Source: CAKUIA01 sp034180465
GTDB taxonomy: Bacteria; Verrucomicrobiota; Verrucomicrobiia; Opitutales; Intestinicryptomonadaceae
Assembly (NCBI GenBank): GCA_034180465.1
Contig: JAXFOH010000069.1
Location: 13,363-77,362 of the forward strand
Direction of reading: 5' to 3'
DNA length: 64,000 nucleotides
Of this stretch, positions 1 to 8,562 are shown one piece after another (the first letter of the stretch is position 1; every line of letters starts with the position of its first letter). The notes under the pieces are model-generated. The model made no database searches and had not been told where the DNA came from. It worked only from the letters and a program-made list of their open reading frames with translations. The position numbers and the translations under genes are program-made.

Positions 1-26
1 CTAATTTAAAAAAACGCTTCGCAAAA

Positions 27-52
27 AAAGCCCGATTGGAAAATCGGGCTTT
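27..52. terminator. Bidirectional intrinsic terminator
   Basis: An 11-bp perfect inverted repeat (AAAGCCCGATT / AATCGGGCTTT) around a 4-nt loop, with A and T tracts on its two sides. It probably ends a gene lying before the window; no coding sequence of that gene is visible here. Confidence 0.85.
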
Positions 53-413
53 TTTGTTGTCTATATTAAAAGGGTGGTTTTTTTTGAGTGTATGGTTTTT
101 TAGCGCAGTTGTGTGCCTGCAGTCTATGGGCTCTCTTGGGGGAGTGTTAAGGGTTGCGCTGTTGGTAGGTTGTTTGTTTTTTGAAGACAGAGTGTGTTTT
201 TAGGGAAGATTGTTTTTTATAGCGAGCGTGTTTTGTGCGTTCTGCAGAGTTTTGTTTTTGCGTTTAATGTGCATATTTTGTGCTGTATATTTATTTTATG
301 AGTTTTATTGTATAGCGAGTCATATATTAGCTTGCTTTTAAAATGCCGATATTTTTAGCCTTACGAATTTTGGCTTTGCATTTGCTTTTTTAAGTTATTA
401 GTTTTCAGAGCAA
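53..413. other. Noncoding, G/T-rich upstream region
   Basis: About 360 bp without a convincing reading frame. The plus strand is clearly rich in T and G and poor in C. I see no tRNA, riboswitch fold or clear sigma-70 promoter. It presumably holds the promoter and leader of the hydrolase starting at 414, which has no obvious Shine-Dalgarno sequence. Confidence 0.5.
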
Positions 414-2543
414 ATGAAGATTATCTATACATTGTTTCTTTTTGTAAGTGCGGTATGTTTTGCCGGCAATATAGAGCGCGTGCTTTTCGACGATTTTGAA
501 AACTATAAAACATCTAAACTGTTTGAGCGCGGCAATTTTGCAAACGCCAAAAAAGAGAAAGTTAGCGGCAAAAACGCCTTGGAAGGTTCTACGTCGCTTA
601 GGCTAAACACGCTTGGGCAAAGCGGCTGGCCCGTAGCAGTTAATATGTTTAAAGACGGTTTGCCGTCTGGCTATGTCTACAGATTTTCGTTTAAATATAG
701 GGTGGAAAAATTGGGGATAAAAAACGGCTGCAATTTTCTTGTTGTAGACGGCATAACCGAAAGCGGCGAAAATAAAAGGCTTTGCACAAAAATTTTTGGC
801 ACAGCCGAAAACGAAGAACTTTCGATAAATGCGGCGGTTGCCGTCCCAAAGGAGTTTATAAAGGCAAATGTTTCGATAACTTCTATGGAATCTGCCAAAA
901 TCGTAATAGATAATTTGTCGGTGGACCGCATAAAGTTAGCTGCCGACAGTATTTTACTTAAGCCTGATTGTTTTAGGGCAATGAAAGTGCTGCCTAACTC
1001 TCCGGATTTTTTGGCCCATAATATGGATTTGGCGCAACTGCAAAGCGGTAAATTTTTGCCTTTTGTAGATAAATACGGGCAATTTAAGCATGGCAACTGG
1101 AACGGTAAGATTTTGGAAGGCAAGCAACTAAAACAAGCCGCAAGTTCCGAAAGCAGTTTATATGCTAAATGGATTGCTCAAAGCCTGTATAAATTCGACG
1201 AATTTTTTGGCGTTATAAACGGCAAAAACCATGGAAAATCGAAACATTTTAGAGCCGAAAAAATAAACGGAAAATGGTTTTTTATAACGCCCAAAGGCAA
1301 TTTGTTTTGGTCGTTGGGCGTAGACTGCGTAGGGGCTAATGTATCTAGCCCCATAGAAAATAGGGAAGCGTATTTCGAGGATATTTCCGACGAAAAATAT
1401 ATTTATACCGCCCATTGGGGAATGGGTGAATACGCAGCCCCTCACCAGGAGTTTAGCTTTTACGACAAAAATTTTGCCATAAAATACGGTGATTGCTCGA
1501 AGGCAAAAAAAGCGGCTGTTGCAAGAAAAAGGTTTATGGCTTGGAATATGAATACCTTTGGCGCGTGGAGCTGCTACGAAACCGCCCAAAAGGCGAAAAT
1601 GCCGTATGCTTTAATACTTAGCACTACGGCGGGCTCGGTTTTGGAAACAAACGTAGAGCTAACAGGCTATTGGTCGAAGCCGCGCGACTTTTTTGACAAG
1701 GAATTTGAAAAGGCGGTTTTTGACGAATGTAAAAACAATGCCGCATTAATGAAAAATCCCTATTGCTTGGGCGTGTTTTTCGACAACGAGTTGCCTTGGC
1801 AGTCGCAAGAGCTTTTGCTGCCTAAGGCGGTGCTAGGGTGTCCCAAAACACAGCCCGCAAAAATTGCCTTTAAGGGGTTTTTAAAGGGAAAATATGCCGC
1901 AATTTCGGCGTTGAACAAAGCGTGGGCTGCAACCTATAAAAACTGGAACAGCTTTTTGACTGAACGTGATTTTGTGCCTAAAACAAAGGTTTCGCAAAGC
2001 GATTTATTAGCGTTTGAAAGTATTTTTTACGACAAATATTTCGAGGTTTGCAAGGCCGCTATAAAGGCGCAAGACCCGCAGGTTTTATATATGGGCTGCC
2101 GATTTGCCTACGATGCCAAATGGGTAAACGATGCCGTTATAATGTCGGCCGCAAAATATTGTGATGTTGTAAGCTTTAATTTATACCGCAAAAGTGTGGC
2201 AGATTTTGCGTTGCCCAAGGGCAGCCCCGACAAACCCGTGATTATCGGTGAATTTCATTTTGGTTCCGCCGATTGCGGGGTTTTTGGCGGTGGGTTGGTT
2301 GAAGCCTCTTCCTTAAAGGACTGTGCAAAAATGCTGGAAAACTATTTGAAAAGCGCGCTGCAAAACCCTCAAATTGTGGGAGCGCATTGGTTTCAGTATG
2401 TAAACGAGCCCGTTAGCGGCAGAAGCGACGGCGAAAACTACAATATTGGCTTAGTTGATATTTGCGATGCGCCGAAAAACGAATTGACATATGTCTTTAA
2501 GCAAATAGGCGAAAAAATGTATAATGTGCGTTTGGCAAAGTAG
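414..2543 (+). CDS. Secreted GH50-like glycoside hydrolase (beta-agarase-type)
   Basis: A 709-aa exported enzyme with a signal peptide at residues 1-18 (cut near CFAG). The N-terminal 170 residues look like a beta-sandwich carbohydrate-binding module, followed by a clan GH-A (TIM barrel) domain. The stretch GKWFFITPKGNLFWSLGVDC and the ending HWFQYVNEP...DGENYNIG resemble GH50 agarase-type proteins. Likely catalytic residues are the acid/base E459 in FFDNELPW and the nucleophile E613 in GEFHFG. Family placement is from remembered motifs; the true substrate in this organism is unknown and may not be agarose. It stands alone, with a shared terminator after it. Confidence 0.7.
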   Translation: MKIIYTLFLFVSAVCFAGNIERVLFDDFENYKTSKLFERGNFANAKKEKVSGKNALEGSTSLRLNTLGQSGWPVAVNMFKDGLPSGYVYRFSFKYRVEKLGIKNGCNFLVVDGITESGENKRLCTKIFGTAENEELSINAAVAVPKEFIKANVSITSMESAKIVIDNLSVDRIKLAADSILLKPDCFRAMKVLPNSPDFLAHNMDLAQLQSGKFLPFVDKYGQFKHGNWNGKILEGKQLKQAASSESSLYAKWIAQSLYKFDEFFGVINGKNHGKSKHFRAEKINGKWFFITPKGNLFWSLGVDCVGANVSSPIENREAYFEDISDEKYIYTAHWGMGEYAAPHQEFSFYDKNFAIKYGDCSKAKKAAVARKRFMAWNMNTFGAWSCYETAQKAKMPYALILSTTAGSVLETNVELTGYWSKPRDFFDKEFEKAVFDECKNNAALMKNPYCLGVFFDNELPWQSQELLLPKAVLGCPKTQPAKIAFKGFLKGKYAAISALNKAWAATYKNWNSFLTERDFVPKTKVSQSDLLAFESIFYDKYFEVCKAAIKAQDPQVLYMGCRFAYDAKWVNDAVIMSAAKYCDVVSFNLYRKSVADFALPKGSPDKPVIIGEFHFGSADCGVFGGGLVEASSLKDCAKMLENYLKSALQNPQIVGAHWFQYVNEPVSGRSDGENYNIGLVDICDAPKNELTYVFKQIGEKMYNVRLAK

Positions 2544-2574
2544 AGTAAAAGAATTTTGTTTTATGCGCAAAAAA

Positions 2575-2592
2575 GCCCCGCAATTGCGGGGC
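2575..2592. terminator. Bidirectional terminator between convergent genes
   Basis: GCCCCGC-AATT-GCGGGGC hairpin between the convergent hydrolase (plus) and aldolase (minus), with an A run on the left that gives a T run on the minus strand. Confidence 0.85.
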
Positions 2593-2602
2593 TTTGTGTT
2601 TG

Positions 2603-3601
2603 CTATTGGCATGTCATTGAATCGTAGAAATCTACAATTTCATGGCGATGTCCTGTTTCGCAAAGTTTCATGGCGTCTCTCGGGTGGCGATTTAACAACC
2701 CAGTAATCATATACGGGTAGTCGTAGCCCCAGCCAAGTTTCTTTCTTAAAGGCTCTATGTGTTTTTCTATACATTCAAGCACGGGGCGAATGTTGTATTT
2801 TGGGTTATGAAGGAAACCGAGCAGGGCTTCCAACGGGCAGTTGCCTGCCCCGCGGCCCAATCCCGCAATTGTTGCGTCTAGCAAAGTAGCACCCCTAATA
2901 ATGCCTTCTATTGTGTTTGCAAACGCCAGCTGTAAGTTGTTGTGGGCATGTATGCCAACTTCAACTCCGTATTGCTTCGCAAATTTAGAGTATTTCTTTA
3001 GAAGGTACGCAATCTGTTCGCCGTATAGCGAGCCGAAGCTGTCTACCAAATATATCGCATTGGGCTTGCTTGCGCACAAAAGCTGAAGGGCGTCGTCTAG
3101 CTCCTGTTCCCTTACGGTAGAAACTGCCATAAGGTTTACCGTTGTTTCGTAGCCTTTGTCTTGTGCGTCTTTAATCATTTCGAGGGCAAGCGGAACTTGG
3201 TAGATGTAGGTTGCAACCCTAATCATATCAAGAGGGCTGTCTTTCTTGTTTAAAATGTCTTTGCGTTCGCTTTTTTCGGCATCGGCCATTGCGCAAAGCT
3301 TGGGCGAATTGGGGGCTTTGTCGCCCACAATGCGCTTGATGTCGTCTTCCCTGCAAAAGCGCCATGCACCGTACTTGTCTTTCGAGTAGATTTTGTCGGA
3401 ATTCTTGTAGCCGAATTCCATATAGTCTACGCCCGCTGCGCATATTGTGTCGTAAACGACTTTAACTATGGCGTCTTCGAAGTTGCTGTCGTTCATAAGG
3501 CCGCCATCGCGGATTGTGCAGTCGAGAACTTTCAGGTTTTCCCTGTATCCAACCCATTTTTGTTGGATTTGTTCTATAGATGCTTTTGCTTTTGTATTCA
3601 T
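2603..3601 (-). CDS. DRE-TIM metallolyase-type aldolase (HMGL-like domain)
   Basis: A 332-aa cytoplasmic protein of the DRE-TIM superfamily, the group of 4-hydroxy-2-oxovalerate aldolase, HMG-CoA lyase and isopropylmalate synthase. The signature DCTIRDGG (near residue 27) supplies the catalytic Arg and metal-binding Asp, and HAHNN (near 219) supplies the paired metal-binding His. The barrel ends in GRGAGNCPLEALL, typical of this fold. No synthase regulatory domain follows, so it is the short aldolase or lyase form. The substrate cannot be read from the sequence. It is a single gene, preceded by the terminator of the uvrB operon. Confidence 0.75.
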   Translation of the reverse strand: MNTKAKASIEQIQQKWVGYRENLKVLDCTIRDGGLMNDSNFEDAIVKVVYDTICAAGVDYMEFGYKNSDKIYSKDKYGAWRFCREDDIKRIVGDKAPNSPKLCAMADAEKSERKDILNKKDSPLDMIRVATYIYQVPLALEMIKDAQDKGYETTVNLMAVSTVREQELDDALQLLCASKPNAIYLVDSFGSLYGEQIAYLLKKYSKFAKQYGVEVGIHAHNNLQLAFANTIEGIIRGATLLDATIAGLGRGAGNCPLEALLGFLHNPKYNIRPVLECIEKHIEPLRKKLGWGYDYPYMITGLLNRHPRDAMKLCETGHRHEIVDFYDSMTCQ

Positions 3602-3633
3602 TTTTTGTTGTATGTTTTTCTTTATATAAAAAA

Positions 3634-3660
3634 AGCCCGGGTTTTATTTGTTCCCGAGCT
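3634..3660 (-). terminator. Terminator after uvrB
   Basis: An 8-bp stem (AGCTCGGG / CCCGGGCT on the minus strand, one T-G wobble) followed by a run of seven T. It lies about 190 bp downstream of the uvrB stop and just upstream of the aldolase gene. The 3661-3846 gap holds no recognisable gene. Confidence 0.65.
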
Positions 3661-3846
3661 TTTTAAAATTGTTGTGGTGTAAAAATGCGCCTAAGTTCGA
3701 GAACCTTTTGTTAATTCTTGAAGTAATAGTAGTAGGCAAAAAAGAAGGGCGAAACAAACTTTGTTGTCTGTCTTTGCCGTTTAATGCTGTGCGCTGTTTT
3801 TTCCATTTACAGATAAGAAAGATGATTTTCTTTTAAAAATCAAGAA

Positions 3847-5808
3847 CTATTTTTGAGATTTTTTTATGAGCTTTATTTGGTCTCTTATAAGGGCGGCCTT
3901 TTCGAATTTAAGCTCTTGGGCGGCCTTCATCATTTCGGCTTTAAGCTCTTCTATAAGGGCTGCCTTTTCGCTTACGCCCATTTTTTCCAGCTTAGCGTTT
4001 GGTTTTTTGTTTTCGGCTTTTACAAGCGAAGCTTCTATTTTACGCGAAACCGTTTTGGGTGTTATGTTGTGCTTTAGGTTGTATTCCTTTTGCAGAGCCC
4101 TTCGCCTGCCGCAAACGTCTAGGGCGGCGCGTATGGATTTTGTTATGGTGTCGGCATATAAAATTACAAGTCCGTCTTTGTTGCGCGAAGCCCTGCCCGC
4201 CGTTTGTATTATGCTTGTGGCACTTCTTAAAAATCCCTCTTTGTCGGCGTCTAAAATGCACACCAGCGAAACTTCGGGAATGTCTAGCCCCTCGCGCAAA
4301 AGGTTTACGCCCACAAGGGCGTCGAATTCTCCAAGCCTTAGCCTGCGCAAAATTTCAACGCGTTCAATGGTATCTATGTCGGAATGCAGGTATTCAACCC
4401 TAATGCCTATTTCCCTTAGGTATTGCGAAATTTCTTCGCTCATTGCCTTTGTAAGGGTTGTAACAAAAACCCTTTCTCCGCGCTTTGCATATTCGCTTAT
4501 CATATTCGCGCAGTCTTCAACCTGTCCCTTTATCGGGCGTATAACCATTTCGGGGTCTAGCAGGGCGGTGGGGCGCACAATCTGCTCGGCAACAACCGCG
4601 CTTTGCCCTAGCTCGTATTCCGAGGGGGTTGCCGAAACAAACACGGTTTGCCCCGTAACTTTTTCGAACTCTTCCTGTTTAAGCGGGCGGTTGTCCAGCG
4701 CGCTTGGCAGCCTAAAACCGTATTCGACTAACTTTTGCTTTCGCGACAAATCTCCCAAATAGGCGGCCTTTATTTGCGATGCCGTTACATGGCTTTCGTC
4801 TATAAACAAAATTGCATCTTTAGGCAAAAAGTCTAAAAGACACCAAGGGCGCGAGCCTGCGGCGCGGTTGCCCAAGTGCCTGGAATAGTTTTCTATGCCC
4901 GAGCACGTTCCCGTTTCCAGCAAAATGTCTAAGTCTTGTTCTGTGCGCATTTTTATGCGCTGGGCTTCTATGAATTTTTTTTCTTTTTCAAATTTCGCCT
5001 CCTGCTCCAGCATTTCAGCCCTTATTGATGGAACAGCCCTTTCTATGTTTTCGTGCGGGGTAATAAACGCCGTTGCGGGATACAAATCGAACCTGTCTAG
5101 CCTGCGAATAAACGAGCTTGTAAGGGGATCTATAACTTTTAGCGAATCAATTTCGTTGCCGAAAAATTCAACCCTTAAAGCCGATTCTAAATAGGCGGGG
5201 AAAACGTCTACAATGTCGCCCTTAACCCTGAATGAACCGCGCTCTAAAACGGTGTCGTTTCTGGTGTAGTTTATGCCGACCAGGCTTTCAAGAAAATCCT
5301 TCCTTTTAAGAGGAATGCCCTTCCTTAGGGGCACCATCATTTTTTTGAAATCTTCGGGCGAGCCCAACCCGTATATGCACGAAACGCTTGCAATTACAAT
5401 AACGTCGCGCCTGCTTACGAGCGAGCTTGCCGCCGAAATTCGCAGCTTTTCAATCTCGTCGTTTATTGCCGAATCTTTTTCTATGTATGTGTCTGTTTGC
5501 GGAATGTATGCTTCGGGTTGGTAGTAGTCGTAGTAGCTTACAAAATATTCAACCGCATTGTCGGGGAAAAACTCTTTAAATTCTGAATAGAGCTGGGCCG
5601 CCAATGTTTTGTTGTGCGAAATTATAATTGCCGGCCTGTTAAGCTTGGCTATCACGTTTGCCATTGTAAAGGTTTTGCCAGAACCTGTAACGCCAACAAG
5701 AGTAGTATACTTGTTGCCCGCGTTAAGGCTTTTGCACAATGTTTCTATTGCCTTTGGCTGGTCGCCCGCGGGCGCGTATTTGGATTTTAATATAAAGTTT
5801 TCGTCCAT
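3847..5808 (-). CDS. uvrB: Excinuclease ABC subunit B
   Basis: A 653-aa UvrB, the helicase-like damage-verification subunit of nucleotide excision repair, working with UvrA and UvrC. It has the Walker A motif GVTGSGKT at residues 39-46, the beta-hairpin segment YYDYYQPEAYIPQTDTYIEK, the DESH motif with FIDESHVT, helicase motif VI TAGRASRN, and a C-terminal UVR domain that binds UvrC. Length is normal for the family (about 650-670). It is the last gene of a minus-strand operon, with 6 bp between the stop of the glycosylase gene and its start. Confidence 0.97.
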   Translation of the reverse strand: MDENFILKSKYAPAGDQPKAIETLCKSLNAGNKYTTLVGVTGSGKTFTMANVIAKLNRPAIIISHNKTLAAQLYSEFKEFFPDNAVEYFVSYYDYYQPEAYIPQTDTYIEKDSAINDEIEKLRISAASSLVSRRDVIVIASVSCIYGLGSPEDFKKMMVPLRKGIPLKRKDFLESLVGINYTRNDTVLERGSFRVKGDIVDVFPAYLESALRVEFFGNEIDSLKVIDPLTSSFIRRLDRFDLYPATAFITPHENIERAVPSIRAEMLEQEAKFEKEKKFIEAQRIKMRTEQDLDILLETGTCSGIENYSRHLGNRAAGSRPWCLLDFLPKDAILFIDESHVTASQIKAAYLGDLSRKQKLVEYGFRLPSALDNRPLKQEEFEKVTGQTVFVSATPSEYELGQSAVVAEQIVRPTALLDPEMVIRPIKGQVEDCANMISEYAKRGERVFVTTLTKAMSEEISQYLREIGIRVEYLHSDIDTIERVEILRRLRLGEFDALVGVNLLREGLDIPEVSLVCILDADKEGFLRSATSIIQTAGRASRNKDGLVILYADTITKSIRAALDVCGRRRALQKEYNLKHNITPKTVSRKIEASLVKAENKKPNAKLEKMGVSEKAALIEELKAEMMKAAQELKFEKAALIRDQIKLIKKSQK

Positions 5809-5814
5809 ACTAGA

Positions 5815-6669
5815 TTATGCGGCGGCAAACAAAATTTGTTGCGCAAAGCCCGCATTTTCTCCGAAATGTTCGGCTGCAAACTTGCGTATGTCTGAGGGCT
5901 TATCTAGCCCGTAGAGCGATTTCATGGATTTAATTATCCAGGTATCTACGGGGAAAGCTTCGAAGCGGTGTGCCCCGAAAAGCAGAATGCAGTCTGCCAC
6001 TTTTTCGCCTATTCCGCTTAGCGAAACAAGGTAGGCTTTTGCGTCTTTATATGGCATTTTAAGCAATTGGCCTGTGTCGAATTTGTCGCCTACAATTTTT
6101 TGCGCCGTCTTTTTAAGATAGGCCGCCCTAAAGCCCAGTTTGCAGTCTTTTAGACTTTGCATATCGGCATTTGCCAAAGATTCGAAAGTAGGCAACGTGT
6201 AAAACCCGCCGCAAATTTCTTCGCCAAAAGTTTTTCTTAAAAGACCTACGCATTGCTTTATCTGTACAATGCGTTTGCTGGAGCTGCATATAAAAGAGAT
6301 TATAGTTTCGTTTATATCCTGCCTTAATATCCGCAAGGTGGGTTGCTGTGCAAGGCGTTCGCTTAGGCACTTGTCGCCTACCGCAAAGAGTTGTCGCCTT
6401 ATTTTTTCGTAGTCGCGCGTTGAGTCTAAATAGTCTAAAAGACGCGCTTTAAGCCTTTGTGTGTTTGCATTTTTGGGCGCGCAAAAATTAACGCAATTTT
6501 TAGCGTCCAAAAAAAGCATTGCAACATCGTTGCCGAAAACCCCGCAATAGGAATTGTCGGCGTTTTTATACCAGCAAAAAGACTGCCCGCCGTCGAGCGT
6601 TTCGGCAAAGTCTTTTTGCGTGAATTTAACGCCGAGCCTTTCAGGGCTTTCCCATTCGACGTTTGGCAT
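5815..6669 (-). CDS. OGG-type 8-oxoguanine DNA glycosylase (HhH-GPD)
   Basis: A 284-aa base-excision repair glycosylase of the OGG1 type. An N-terminal OGG domain (LDGGQSFCWYK near 25-35) precedes the HhH-GPD domain. LRQDINETIISFICSSSKRI matches the OGG1 core, LGFRAAYLKKTA fits the region with the catalytic Lys, and LSGIGEKVADCILLF (hairpin) followed by PVDTWI supplies the catalytic Asp. It removes oxidised purines, chiefly 8-oxoG opposite C. It lies between a lipoprotein gene (10-bp gap) and uvrB (6-bp gap), so two DNA repair pathways are probably co-transcribed. Confidence 0.88.
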   Translation of the reverse strand: MPNVEWESPERLGVKFTQKDFAETLDGGQSFCWYKNADNSYCGVFGNDVAMLFLDAKNCVNFCAPKNANTQRLKARLLDYLDSTRDYEKIRRQLFAVGDKCLSERLAQQPTLRILRQDINETIISFICSSSKRIVQIKQCVGLLRKTFGEEICGGFYTLPTFESLANADMQSLKDCKLGFRAAYLKKTAQKIVGDKFDTGQLLKMPYKDAKAYLVSLSGIGEKVADCILLFGAHRFEAFPVDTWIIKSMKSLYGLDKPSDIRKFAAEHFGENAGFAQQILFAAA

Positions 6670-6679
6670 AGTAAAATCC

Positions 6680-7261
6680 CTACCGAATAGACCAAAGCCA
6701 AGAGTGCTTTTCGGTTATAACTTTGCCGGCGGCGTCTTTAACAACAAGCTTCCAGGCGTTAACCTTTTCGTCTTTGTCGGGCCAGTCGGCTCCCGTTATG
6801 CCAAGCTTAATTTCCCTTACAATTCGGCGCGTTTCGGGAACAATAAATTTATAGGTCTTTACCTTTGGCGATTTGTTTGCCGCAACGCTAAGCTCGAATG
6901 TTGTGCCCATTCCCAAATAGATTGGGCCTTCAAGCCAAAAGAAGCAGTACATGCCCGCTTTTTTGTCGGGGTCGGTTAGATAAGTGGGGTAGAAGTATCC
7001 CGCCTTTTCGCCCAAAAGTTTTTCGGGCAAATAGGTTGCCTTGTGTTTGTTTAGATATTCGAAGCGGCAATACGAAATTTGCGCGTTGCCCTTGTAATTT
7101 ACACCCAAAATTCCGTCTGTTTCCGAAAGCTCGGTTTCTTCGGGCACTTCTTCGTCTTCAATAGAAATCATTCTTTCTCTTTCGGGCAAACATGCAAAAA
7201 GCGAAAGCGTTGCCGCTACCAAAAGCGCGGCTTTAAAAATTCTCTTAAAAATATCAGTCAT
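6680..7261 (-). CDS. Putative lipoprotein of unknown function
   Basis: A 193-aa protein with a short basic N-terminus, hydrophobic stretch and lipobox SLFAC (Cys near residue 24), so probably lipid-anchored. An acidic linker (ISIEDEEVPEETELSETDG) precedes a beta-rich domain of about 140 residues that I do not recognise. It sits inside the peptidase-repair operon, 10 bp before the glycosylase gene, but nothing in the sequence ties it to repair. Confidence 0.7.
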   Translation of the reverse strand: MTDIFKRIFKAALLVAATLSLFACLPERERMISIEDEEVPEETELSETDGILGVNYKGNAQISYCRFEYLNKHKATYLPEKLLGEKAGYFYPTYLTDPDKKAGMYCFFWLEGPIYLGMGTTFELSVAANKSPKVKTYKFIVPETRRIVREIKLGITGADWPDKDEKVNAWKLVVKDAAGKVITEKHSWLWSIR

Positions 7262-7305
7262 TTCTAATAAAGAATGTATTATAAAAAAAAGCGGTCAAAC
7301 AAAAT

Positions 7306-8562
7306 TTAAGCGGTAGTAAAGGTGTATACATTGTCGCCGCGGCGCAGCTTGTGGGGGCATTTTACCGCAACTTTTTGTCCTTTTTTGGCAAAGTCTACGT
7401 CTTTTAAGTCTATCTGCATAGAGTTTGCCGCAAAGCGCACAAAGCCCGTTTTTTCGCCCTCTACCTGCAAAAGCTGGCCGCGCTTTAGGTTGCCCGAATT
7501 TAATTGTATTTCGGCAACCGAAATTTTGCCGAAGAAATTTGTAATTCTACCCAAAGCCTGCTTTTTTTGTTTTGATTTGTTGCCCGAGCAGTTGCTGTGC
7601 CAGTCTTTTAGGGGAACGCCCATAAAAAAGCCTTCCGAAAAGCCGCGGTTAAACACGTTTTGCAGATTGGCGGTTTGCGCTTTTTTTAGGGCTTCGAATT
7701 CGGCCTTTGGCATTTTTGCGTAGTAGGCGTCTATAACCGTGCGGTAGGCGTGTGTGGTTTCGTATACAAATTCGGCATTGCGGTTGCGCCCCTCTATTTT
7801 AAGTGAATTAACCTTTGCGTCTAGCAGCAAATCCAAAAAAGGCAGGGTGCATAGGTCTTTTGGGCTTAGCACATAGTTGTTGCCAAGCTCGTATTCTATG
7901 CCGCTGGGCGATGTATCGCTAATTTTGTAGAGCCTGCGGCAAGGCTGCAAACATTCGCCTCTGTTTGCGCTTTTGCCGCACATAAATTCCGACAAAAAGC
8001 ACCTGCCGCTGACCGAAACGCACATTGCTCCGTGCGCAAAAACTTCTATAGAAATTTCGTCTGCCGATTGCCCCAATGCCTTTTTTAAATTGCGCCTTAT
8101 TGCTTTTATGTGCTCTAGCGTGCATTCCCTTGCTAGCACAAATCTTTTTATGCCGAAGTTTTTGTAGTATTGCAAAATGGCTTGCGAATTAGAAACGCTT
8201 GCCTGGGTGGAAAGGAAGGCCCTTAGCCCCATTTCTTTTAAGATGCCCAAGACTGCGTTGTCCCAGGCAATAAAGGCGTTAACTCCCGCTTTTGCCGCGT
8301 TTTCTATGGTCTTTTTAAGCGCGGCAAGCTCGTTTTCGTAGTAGATGGTGTTTATTGTTAAATATGTTTTAACGTTGTTTTTTGCGCAAATCTTGCACGC
8401 CTGTTTTAGTTCGCCAAGCGAAAAGTTTTTTGCGCCCGCGCGCATATTCGAGCCTTTAAGCCCCAAATATACGGCGTTTGCTCCGCCTTTAATTGCGGCG
8501 TTAAGGCACACCATGTCGCCTGCAGGCGACATAAGTTCAACTTTGTTTATTTTTCCACGCAT
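7306..8562 (-). CDS. U32 family peptidase / prephenate-dependent tRNA hydroxylase-like
   Basis: A 418-aa member of family U32 (YegQ/TrhP, RlhA group). The signature EVFAHGAMCVSVSGRCFLSE is intact, and further cysteines (MCGKSANRGECLQPC) match those proposed to bind an Fe-S cluster. Members known in E. coli hydroxylate tRNA or 23S rRNA using a prephenate-derived unit, despite the peptidase name; which role applies here is not certain. The length suits the TrhP type. Its start overlaps the end of the M3 peptidase gene by 16 bp, indicating translational coupling. Confidence 0.88.
   Translation of the reverse strand: MRGKINKVELMSPAGDMVCLNAAIKGGANAVYLGLKGSNMRAGAKNFSLGELKQACKICAKNNVKTYLTINTIYYENELAALKKTIENAAKAGVNAFIAWDNAVLGILKEMGLRAFLSTQASVSNSQAILQYYKNFGIKRFVLARECTLEHIKAIRRNLKKALGQSADEISIEVFAHGAMCVSVSGRCFLSEFMCGKSANRGECLQPCRRLYKISDTSPSGIEYELGNNYVLSPKDLCTLPFLDLLLDAKVNSLKIEGRNRNAEFVYETTHAYRTVIDAYYAKMPKAEFEALKKAQTANLQNVFNRGFSEGFFMGVPLKDWHSNCSGNKSKQKKQALGRITNFFGKISVAEIQLNSGNLKRGQLLQVEGEKTGFVRFAANSMQIDLKDVDFAKKGQKVAVKCPHKLRRGDNVYTFTTA

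Noticed and set aside
3648..3836. Small 62-codon frame between aldolase and uvrB
   Set aside because: Begins inside the terminator hairpin, has no ribosome site and its translation is low-information, so probably chance.
3866..4762. Open frame of 298 codons opposite uvrB
   Set aside because: Antisense to uvrB, Ser/Arg-rich translation with no family likeness and no expression signals.
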